Source of the DNA: Limisphaerales bacterium | Lineage (GTDB): Bacteria > Verrucomicrobiota > Verrucomicrobiia > Limisphaerales > JADLHS01 | Length of the DNA: 32,405 nt | Reading direction: 5' to 3' | NCBI GenBank assembly: GCA_020848635.1 | Contig: JADLHS010000049.1 | Span: 1-32,405 of the forward strand | Shown here: positions 26,491-32,405 of the stretch, one piece after another | Layout: the number at the start of each line of letters is the position of its first letter | How positions within the stretch are numbered: position 1 is the stretch's first letter | Made by a program: the position numbers and the translations under genes | The notes under the pieces: model-generated | Told to the model about the DNA's origin: nothing | Databases searched by the model: none | The model's input: the letters and a program-made list of their open reading frames with translations, nothing else

Positions 26491-28065
26491 ATGAATCAGA
26501 ACACGTACGACCTCCGGCTTTCCCCCGCCGATCTGCGCTTGGAAGTTTCCGCCGGCACGCGCCTGCAAGATGTCCTGTTCGCGCAGGGCGTGGAGTTTCC
26601 CTGTGGCGGACGCGGACGCTGCAAGGGTTGTCGCGTGAAAGTGCTGCGGGGTTATTTGCCCATCAGTCCGGAAGAGAATCGTCTGCTCACCCGGGCGGAA
26701 CTCGAGGCCGGCTGGCGCCTGGCGTGCCGCCATTCCCTCACCGGCGCGCTCGAACTGGAACTGGCGCAGTGGGAAATGTCCGTGTTGAGCGACGAGTCTA
26801 GGTTTGCCTTCACTCCGCGGGCAGGTTTGGGGGTGGCAATTGACCTCGGTACCACCACGATTGCGGCCCAGCTTCTTGACTTGCAAACCGGCAATGTGCT
26901 CGGGGTGCGGACCGCGCTCAATGCCCAAGCCCGCCACGGCGGCGACATCATGAGCCGGGTGGAGCATGCCATGCACGGGGGGCCGGCGGAATTGCAGCGC
27001 CTCGTGCGCGAGCAACTGGGAGAGATGGTGGTGCAACTCTTGGAGGCGAGTGCGTCCAAATCCCGTAGCCGCCGACGTGAGGAGGCGGACTCCCGTGAGA
27101 TTGTTTCCGATCCGCCTCCTCACGTCGGCGGCTACAGAGAAATGAAGCGCGTGGTCATCGTTGGCAACACCGTGATGCATCATCTGTTCTGCGGCGTTGA
27201 TGTCGCTCCGCTGGCAGCGCACCCCTTTGAGCCGAAGCAATCAGTGAGGATTGTGTTTTCTCCGCGTGATCTGGGCTGGGAAATCCCTGACGACGCGGTT
27301 GTCGAATTTCTCCCATGCCTCGGTGGCTTCGTGGGCTCGGACATTCTCGCCGGCATCGTGGCCACCGGATTGCACGAAAGCCGCGACTTGATGGCGCTGA
27401 TGGACCTCGGCACGAATGGCGAAGTGGTGGTCGGCAATCGGGAACGCATGCTTTGCACCTCGACGGCGGCCGGCCCGGCGTTTGAAGGGGCGCGCATTTG
27501 GATGGGCATGCGTGCCGCCACCGGCGCCATCAGCGCGGTGCAGGCCAGGGACAACGGCCTGACCTGCCAGGTGATCGGCGGTGGCGAACCGCGCGGCTTG
27601 TGCGGCAGCGGACTCGTGGACGCGGTGGCGGCGGGTCTGGAGCTGGCATGGATTCATTCGAGCGGGCGCATGGCCAACCGGAAGGAAATACCGCTGGCCG
27701 GGGCGATATTGCTCTCCGCAACGGATGTGCGCGAACTGCAACTGGCCAAGGGCGCCATTGCCGCCGGCTTGCGCATGCTCACCGCCCGCCTGGGCGCGTC
27801 GCTCGAAGACCTCCAACAACTTCACCTGGCCGGCGCATTTGGGAATTATATCAGCCGCGCCAGCGCGGAACGCATCGGCCTGTTGCGCGTGCCGTTAAAC
27901 CGGGTCACGGCCGCGGGTAACACGGCGTTGCTTGGCGCGAAACGGGCGTTGTTTGAGGCAGCCGAACCGTGGGACGCCATCGCGAAACGCATCGCGCATG
28001 TGTCGCTGAATGAAGATCCGAACTTTCAGGAAATTTACGCCGAGGAAATGCGGTTTCCGGATTGA
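26491..28065 (+). CDS. RACE-type reductive activator of corrinoid enzymes
   Basis: The 524-residue product has an N-terminal plant-type [2Fe-2S] ferredoxin domain with FPCGGRGRCKGCRVKV and a later LACRHSL (Cys38, 44, 47, 79), followed by a linker and the middle domain, and a C-terminal ASKHA-like ATPase domain (VAIDLGTTTIAAQLLD, VVVGNRER, CGSGLVDAVAAGLE, LHLAGAFGNYI). This is the RACE/COG3894 family, which uses ATP to reduce inactive Co(II) corrinoid to Co(I). It is expected to reactivate the carrier encoded at 21358. ATG 26491 is used because the frame starting at 26467 only adds eight non-conserved residues. A palindromic segment at 27065-27135 interrupts the protein in frame, between residues about 190 and 216. 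The group II intron separates it from the rest of the module. Confidence 0.92.
   Translation: MNQNTYDLRLSPADLRLEVSAGTRLQDVLFAQGVEFPCGGRGRCKGCRVKVLRGYLPISPEENRLLTRAELEAGWRLACRHSLTGALELELAQWEMSVLSDESRFAFTPRAGLGVAIDLGTTTIAAQLLDLQTGNVLGVRTALNAQARHGGDIMSRVEHAMHGGPAELQRLVREQLGEMVVQLLEASASKSRSRRREEADSREIVSDPPPHVGGYREMKRVVIVGNTVMHHLFCGVDVAPLAAHPFEPKQSVRIVFSPRDLGWEIPDDAVVEFLPCLGGFVGSDILAGIVATGLHESRDLMALMDLGTNGEVVVGNRERMLCTSTAAGPAFEGARIWMGMRAATGAISAVQARDNGLTCQVIGGGEPRGLCGSGLVDAVAAGLELAWIHSSGRMANRKEIPLAGAILLSATDVRELQLAKGAIAAGLRMLTARLGASLEDLQQLHLAGAFGNYISRASAERIGLLRVPLNRVTAAGNTALLGAKRALFEAAEPWDAIAKRIAHVSLNEDPNFQEIYAEEMRFPD
27065..27135 (+). repeat. Perfect 25-bp inverted repeat inside the activator gene
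   Basis: Arms at 27065-27089 and 27111-27135 are perfect reverse complements over 25 bases, separated by 21 bases. The left arm starts GTAGCCGCCGACGTGAGGAG. Together with flanking bases it encodes an Arg/Ser-rich then Pro/Gly-rich stretch (SRSRRREEADSREIVSDPPP and on) just before VVIVGNTVMHHLF, where I expect homologues to have only a short linker. The reading frame is kept. It is best explained as a REP/MITE-like palindromic element inserted into a tolerant loop. Confidence 0.85.
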
Positions 28066-28146
28066 ACGCGATCCGGTCCCGTTCGAGATTGGACCGCCCC
28101 GTAACCAAGCCTCCGCCACCCACCGGAACCGCAAGCCGATCAGGGT

Positions 28147-28701
28147 TCACAACCACGCCGCTGACGCAAAATCAGCCTGGGGCAACGGACGATTGCGGTC
28201 TTGCCACGCCCGCCAGCCCACCCAGACGCAGGCCGCAACCATCCCCAGCCACCCAATGGCCTGGAGGGTCGTGGCGATCGTGCCATCGTAGGGGAGTATA
28301 TGCCAACTCGACAAAATCCGATGCCAGTCATGATCCCCACCACCGACGAGCGGCAACTCCTGCCGGCGCGCATCGGCCAGGTAACGGGCAATGTTCAACC
28401 AGTTCTCAAAGAACCAGATGCTCGCCCCGGCAAACGAGAGGGATTGGCCCTGACGCCAGAAGCTCACCATCAGAACCAACGGGAAAACCAATTGTCCCAG
28501 CGTGCCCCCGTAAGGTTCCAAGCGCTGGCTGAACAGCCCGACGATCGGATGTCCCGCTTCATGAAAGAGCAGGTTGGCGTGATCCACAATGAAGACAAAT
28601 CCCGGCTCGGAGACCATCACGAGCAGGAAGAAAAACCCCGCCGCGATCAGGAAGCCGATCAGTTTCGGCTTCGTTACCAGGTCCCATTCAGTGCGTTCCA
28701 T
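28147..28701 (-). CDS. Membrane protein with HEAGH metalloprotease-like motif
   Basis: The 184-residue product has about four hydrophobic segments: IGFLIAAGFFFLLVMV near the N terminus, a segment around LGQLVFPLVLMVSFW, one around SFAGASIWFFENWLNIARYL, and a C-terminal TLQAIGWLGMVAACVWVGW. Between the first and second is HANLLFHEAGHPIVGLF, an HExxH-like zinc motif (HEAGH) as in intramembrane M50-type proteases. A C-terminal GGGDHDWHRIL could supply more ligands. It may be a small site-2-like protease, but I cannot name a family. ATG 28701 was chosen over 28725 and 28758 because the membrane segment follows shortly; the longer N terminus is Arg/Pro-rich. It lies 115 bases after the LarA-like gene on the same strand, and tail to tail with the activator. 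Confidence 0.78.
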   Translation of the reverse strand: MERTEWDLVTKPKLIGFLIAAGFFFLLVMVSEPGFVFIVDHANLLFHEAGHPIVGLFSQRLEPYGGTLGQLVFPLVLMVSFWRQGQSLSFAGASIWFFENWLNIARYLADARRQELPLVGGGDHDWHRILSSWHILPYDGTIATTLQAIGWLGMVAACVWVGWRAWQDRNRPLPQADFASAAWL

Positions 28702-28816
28702 GCGCCTGGTTTCAGCCGGATGCATGCCAGGTAGTGCGGGCCGCCGCCGTTCCGGCAAACTGGGATGGACGCCAGCGGTGATTTGAGCGGGCGGGGTTCA
28801 GCGCGCGGACACGGGG

Positions 28817-30106
28817 CTAATTCCCGCCACCAGCCCACTTCGGCTGCTGCTGCAAATGGTAAAGCATCTCGCCCGCCTTCGGGACAAACAAGACGCCCTC
28901 GGCCTCGCGATTGGCGAAATCTTCCACCCGCAAGGTCCTCGGGTCGCGGTAGCCAAGGTTGATCTGCTTGCAGACGGGCTCCGGGATGCCGGTCGCCAGC
29001 GTGACCTGAATCCGGCATTTTTCGACCCCATTTTCAAACGCGCCGATGCCGCGAACGTGGGTGCTGTGCGCAAGGATGCCCCACGGATAATGCTTAAACT
29101 GGTCCCACTGCTTCAGAAAATAATCGCGACAGTGATAGCCGATCGCCTCAATGATTTTTCCGTGGGTGACCGAAATGTCATGGACGTGCGGCGCGTAAAT
29201 GATCAGTTCGCCGCCGTCGGCCACGACGGGTTCGAGTTTGTACATGCCTTTGCCGGCGACCCAAAGGTCGTCGTCCATGGGTGGCATCTGTGAAAGAACC
29301 GTCTGGAACGGCTTGGCCTTGTATATGATGTGGACTTGCTTCGAGAGTTCGCTGGCGGCGTCCCAGGCCGTTTCCGGCGTGCCAAAGAAGAGCCCGGCCA
29401 GCGATTTGTCCGGCGCCACCACCATCGCGAAGCAGCGTTTGCTCACACTGACCAGGGCGCCGGCGCGGTCAACGACTTTGCGAACCGGGGTCCATTTGTT
29501 GCCAATGATCATCGGATTGGTGACGACCGCGCCGAGCCAGTGGAAGAAGTTCAGGATTTTCGGCCCGCCCACGCCGGGGAACAGATACTTATTGCCCCCG
29601 GAAAAGCCGACCACTTCGTGCGGAAACACGGGACCGACGATGATCACCTGATCGTAATCGAACACGAGCCGGTTGATCTCCACCGGCACGTCCAGCGCGA
29701 ACAAACCGCCGGTGAGTTCGCTCACCTCGGCCCGACTGAGCGTGCCGATTTCCCTGAGGGCGGCGGGATTATCCCACTCGTGATTGAAGAAGCGGACTCG
29801 GCCAAACTGCGCGCGGCGTTCGGCGAGGGAGATTTCCAAACGCTCACATATCGCGGCTTCGCTCATCGGCGGATGCGTGCCGAGGGCGGTGAGCACGTCG
29901 AGTTCCTTGGTGACGTGGCCGATTTGGGCGTGGATGGTTTTGAAAAGCAATCCCACCGGCGCCGTGCGCGTATGGTCGGGCACGATGAGCAGCACGCGCT
30001 GGTTGCGATAAAGGTCCGCCGGCAGCGCCTGTGCGACGAGGGACACCACTTCCGATTCTGGCACCTTCGCGCCCACCACGGCTACCTGTGAAATCAATTT
30101 CTGCAC
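28817..30106 (-). CDS. LarA-like nickel-pincer racemase/epimerase (lactate racemase domain)
   Basis: The 429-residue product matches LarA in length and key residues: IVPDHTRTAP (Asp44, Arg47), GTHPPM with His78, VFPHEVVGFSGGNKYLFPG with His163 and Lys173, and His189 in LNFFHW. The spacing His163-Lys173-His189 equals that of His174-Lys184-His200 in Lactobacillus plantarum LarA, where the Lys binds the nickel-pincer nucleotide and the last His the nickel. LarA homologues racemise or epimerise alpha-hydroxy acids, some of them aldonates. Cofactor-synthesis genes larB/larC/larE are not in the window. The start codon is GTG (30106). It follows a kinase gene by 144 bases on the same strand, in what looks like an operon with an SDR, which points to a sugar-acid substrate. 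Confidence 0.9.
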   Translation of the reverse strand: MQKLISQVAVVGAKVPESEVVSLVAQALPADLYRNQRVLLIVPDHTRTAPVGLLFKTIHAQIGHVTKELDVLTALGTHPPMSEAAICERLEISLAERRAQFGRVRFFNHEWDNPAALREIGTLSRAEVSELTGGLFALDVPVEINRLVFDYDQVIIVGPVFPHEVVGFSGGNKYLFPGVGGPKILNFFHWLGAVVTNPMIIGNKWTPVRKVVDRAGALVSVSKRCFAMVVAPDKSLAGLFFGTPETAWDAASELSKQVHIIYKAKPFQTVLSQMPPMDDDLWVAGKGMYKLEPVVADGGELIIYAPHVHDISVTHGKIIEAIGYHCRDYFLKQWDQFKHYPWGILAHSTHVRGIGAFENGVEKCRIQVTLATGIPEPVCKQINLGYRDPRTLRVEDFANREAEGVLFVPKAGEMLYHLQQQPKWAGGGN

Positions 30107-30250
30107 CCGGCGAGGCTACCGGCTTCAAGTAGAAAATCCATCCTGGAATCCCGCGCCCCAAGCAGACGCGGACGAATCCCCGTCGGCGAAATAGGCGTTC
30201 CCGTACTGTCAGGGGGGAGCCGTCGGACGAGGCCGAGGCGGGCGGGACGA

Positions 30251-31126
30251 TCAGGAAAGTGGCAACCCCAGCCGCATGGCGACCTCGCGGGCGCTGACCG
30301 GCCGGCGGGCCGCGTCTTTGGCCAGGCACGCGGCGATCGTCTCCTCCCACAGCAGGGGAATCGCCGCGTCCTCCACCCCAAATTCAAACAGCCGGTCGGT
30401 CATGCTGGGGGGAATGACTTCGTGCAACTGGGTGAACACGTCGCCCTCATAGAACGGCGGCTTGCCCGTGAGCAATTCGTAAATGGTGACGCCCAGCGAA
30501 TAGATGTCGTCCGCCACCGCCGGCGGCTCACCGGTCCACTGTTGGGGACTCATATACCAGTCCGTCCCCACGATGGCGGCCTGTGCAGCGTCCGGGACCG
30601 CGTCATGCTGGATTTCCCGCGACAAGCCGAAGTCCGTCACTTTGATCTGCCCGCGCGAGTTGAGGATCAGGTTGGCCGGTTTGATGTCGCGATGCACAAT
30701 GCGCGCTTCGTTGTGCGCGTAATCCAGCGCGGCGCACAGATCGCGAATCCAGGGCCGCAATTCCGCCACCGAAAACACCTGCCGCGGCTTGTCCACCTTC
30801 AGCGACCAGAGCGACCAGCCGTCCACATATTCCATCGCCACCGCCGCGCCCTGCGGCGTCAGGATGAAGTCGTGAATCCGGACGATGTTCGGATGCGCCA
30901 GCTTGAGGCTGCGGCGCGTCTCGGTTTTCAGCCGCTCGATCTCGGCATGATCCGCGACGAGATGCGGCGCGAGGAATTTCAGGGCGATGGGCTGTTCCAG
31001 CACGCGATCGTGCGCGAGCCAGACGACGCCCATGCCGCCTTCCCCCAGCGTGCGGGTGAGGTAATAGCGACCAAACACGCGTTGTCCAGCCGCGAGCGAA
31101 TTTTCGGTTTTATCCAGCCGGGCCAT
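30251..31126 (-). CDS. Stand-alone Hanks-type Ser/Thr protein kinase
   Basis: The 291-residue product is a single kinase domain with all hallmark motifs: the Gly loop GEGGMGVVW, Lys50 in ALKFL, the catalytic loop IVHRDIKPANLIL (Asp147), DFG in VTDFGLS (Asp165), GTDWYMSPQQW and DIYSLGVTIYELLTGKPPF. There is no transmembrane helix and no sensory domain after it, which is shorter than most bacterial members. It should phosphorylate Ser/Thr of cytosolic partners. ATG 31126 was chosen because TAGGA lies about 12 bases upstream; a GTG at 31135 would add three residues. It sits between an SDR dehydrogenase gene (37-46 bases upstream) and the LarA-like gene on the same strand, an unusual place for a kinase and suggestive of a metabolic target. 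Confidence 0.93.
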   Translation of the reverse strand: MARLDKTENSLAAGQRVFGRYYLTRTLGEGGMGVVWLAHDRVLEQPIALKFLAPHLVADHAEIERLKTETRRSLKLAHPNIVRIHDFILTPQGAAVAMEYVDGWSLWSLKVDKPRQVFSVAELRPWIRDLCAALDYAHNEARIVHRDIKPANLILNSRGQIKVTDFGLSREIQHDAVPDAAQAAIVGTDWYMSPQQWTGEPPAVADDIYSLGVTIYELLTGKPPFYEGDVFTQLHEVIPPSMTDRLFEFGVEDAAIPLLWEETIAACLAKDAARRPVSAREVAMRLGLPLS

Positions 31127-31172
31127 CGTCGTCACATCCTATCAGACGCGCGGGCGGTCCGCGCGGTTAAAA

Positions 31173-31979
31173 CTAAATCGTCTGGCTCAAATAACCGCCA
31201 TCCACCCGGATGTCCGCGCCAGTAATAAAGCTGCTGGCCGCGTGGCTGGCGAGGAAAACCGCCGCGCCGACCAGTTCCTTGGATTCGCCGAACCGGTTCA
31301 TGGGCGTGTGCCCCCAGATCGCCTTGGTGCGCGCGGTTGGCGACCCGTCGTCGTTGAACAGCAGCTTGCGGTTCTGTTCGGCCGGAAAGAAGCCGGGGGT
31401 GATGGTATTCACACGCACCCCTTTGGTCGCCCATTCGCGCGCCAGAAACCGGCTCAAATTCACCACCGCCGCCTTGGCCGCCGAATACGCCACCACGCGC
31501 GAGAGCGGCAATTGCGCCGCCGCGCTGGCAATGTTGATGATGCTGCCCTTGCCGCGCCGGCCCATGGCCGGGCCGAATTCCTGACACGGCAGGAAGACCC
31601 CGCCCACCAGATTCAGGTCAAAGTTCGCCTGCCACGCTTCGAGCGAAATGTTCTCAAACGGGTTCTCCGGCGTGACTGTCACCTTGGGATCGTTGCCCCC
31701 GGCCGCGTTGAGGAGAATCGTTGGCGCGCCGAGCGTGGCTTCAATTTTTTTGTGTGCCTCGGCCAGACTGCCGCGCGACGCCGCATCGACCTGGAAGAAG
31801 GCAGCTTTGCCGCCGCGGGATTGAATGGTCTTCACTCGTGCCTGCCCCCGTTCCGCATTCCGACCCAGGACGGCGATGCGCGCGCCGGCTTCCGCCAACC
31901 CCTCGGCCAGGGAACCACCCAAGACCCCGGTTGCCCCAATCACCACCGCCACTTCACCCGTCAAATCGAATAATTTCAT
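31173..31979 (-). CDS. SDR oxidoreductase, D-mannonate oxidoreductase-type
   Basis: The 268-residue product has the SDR nucleotide motif as VVIGATGVLGGSLA, NAAGGN, Ser152, and the YSAAK catalytic Tyr165 and Lys169. The C-terminal GFFPAEQNRKLLFNDDG, then HTPMNRFGESKELVGAAVFLAS and GADIRVDGGYL, follow the pattern I associate with SDRs annotated as D-mannonate oxidoreductases (fructuronate reductases). The ATG at 31979 (MKLFDLTGE) was preferred over the frame start at 32051, because the extra 24 residues are unlike any SDR N terminus. It is probably the first gene of a minus-strand operon with the kinase and LarA-like genes, whose product may epimerise C2 of the same aldonate. Substrate assignment is inference. 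Confidence 0.92.
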   Translation of the reverse strand: MKLFDLTGEVAVVIGATGVLGGSLAEGLAEAGARIAVLGRNAERGQARVKTIQSRGGKAAFFQVDAASRGSLAEAHKKIEATLGAPTILLNAAGGNDPKVTVTPENPFENISLEAWQANFDLNLVGGVFLPCQEFGPAMGRRGKGSIINIASAAAQLPLSRVVAYSAAKAAVVNLSRFLAREWATKGVRVNTITPGFFPAEQNRKLLFNDDGSPTARTKAIWGHTPMNRFGESKELVGAAVFLASHAASSFITGADIRVDGGYLSQTI

Positions 31980-32067
31980 AGTGCGGGCCCAGCATGTTGG
32001 AAATCCAAGGGCGGTTGAAGGAAATTTTTGACCCGCGTCGGGAGACTCCACGCCCGGTCATCGTAGC

Positions 32068-32228
32068 GGCGGGCGTCCCCGCCTGCCGTAGAGCCGGGCT
32101 TCCCAGCCCGGCGGAAGTAACTCACGCCCAACCGAGCCGATCGTGACTTTCTTGAGTTCCAAGTATCGCCCGCGCCATGTCCGGGCGGCAAGGATGCCCG
32201 CCCTCTACGTCAGGCAAGATGCCCGACG
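32068..32228. repeat. Cluster of four small palindromes (REP-type)
   Basis: Four hairpins occur within about 160 bases. They are GGCGGG/CCCGCC with loop CGTC (32068-32083), GCCGGGCT/AGCCCGGC with loop TCCC (32093-32112, perfect), a GGGCGG stem with one bulge around AAGGAT (32183-32203), and CGTC-AGGC/GCCC-GACG with loop AAGAT (32208-32228). Neighbouring GTAG/CTAC ends recur, as in the palindrome inside the activator gene. They form part of the 426-base non-coding right end (31980-32405) before any next gene. A lone ATG at 32401 could be the start of a plus-strand gene, but only five bases are visible. Confidence 0.65.
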
Positions 32229-32405
32229 CTACAAAGCCGGGGCGGCACCCGGTCGTTTCAGCCCGTTCGGTTCGGCCTGCGGAAGACGGCTTGCTTCTTT
32301 GCCAGACCCACCCATCATCCGGGGAAGCTGGAGTCGCGAGCATGCTGTTTAAGTTCGGACCCTCGGCCAAGACCCTTAACGCAAATAGGAATCATCGAAC
32401 ATGAA

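Noticed and set aside
32401-32405. ATG at the right edge as the start of a gene
   Set aside because: Only five bases are visible, so it cannot be supported as a coding feature.

Overview
The window is GC-rich, gene-dense bacterial DNA. Several secreted proteins carry twin-arginine (Tat) signals, two Tat-type Gfo/Idh/MocA oxidoreductases are close paralogues, and there are sugar-related genes and many small palindromic repeats. This mix fits a soil or freshwater Verrucomicrobiota (Limisphaerales/Pedosphaera-like). That assignment rests on gene style only; there is no rRNA or other marker gene here.

Layout. (1) 166-5741, minus: a three-gene set of one Tat-type oxidoreductase and two secreted glycosidase-like proteins. 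(2) 6169-6417, plus: a small Cys/His protein. (3) 6963-12713, minus: a tight six-gene operon with a RhaT-family transporter, M20 deacylase/peptidase, cytosolic Gfo/Idh/MocA oxidoreductase, class V PLP enzyme, amidohydrolase and RidA, joined by two 4-base stop/start overlaps. It looks like an uptake-and-degradation pathway for an N-acylated or amino compound. (4) 13189-15882, plus: a large Tat-exported glycosidase-like gene broken by at least three frameshifts. (5) 16074-19047, plus: an aldehyde dehydrogenase and a second Tat-type oxidoreductase, facing (6) a Tat-exported sugar isomerase/epimerase-like TIM barrel at 19169-20038.

(7) 20266-28065, plus: the most striking region, a complete corrinoid-dependent methyl-transfer module. 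It has an MtaA/CmuA-like zinc methyltransferase, a corrinoid protein, a second URO-D-superfamily protein without the zinc ligands (probable substrate demethylase), a DUF1638 protein and a RACE-type iron-sulfur reductive activator. The substrate is unknown; a methoxylated or methylated compound, perhaps a methyl sugar given the neighbours, is my inference. A group IIC intron (24452-26400) lies antisense inside the module between the DUF1638 and activator genes. Its boundaries can be read from a 7-base EBS1/IBS1 match and a domain V hairpin. Palindromic DNA also appears to have been inserted in frame into two of the module's coding genes, most clearly a perfect 25-bp inverted repeat inside the activator gene.

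(8) 28147-28701, minus: a membrane protein with an HEAGH motif. (9) 28817-31979, minus: an SDR of the mannonate-oxidoreductase type, a stand-alone Ser/Thr kinase and a LarA-like nickel-pincer racemase/epimerase in one orientation, suggesting kinase-linked aldonate metabolism. (10) 31980-32405 is non-coding and carries a cluster of palindromes. No tRNA, rRNA or CRISPR array was seen.
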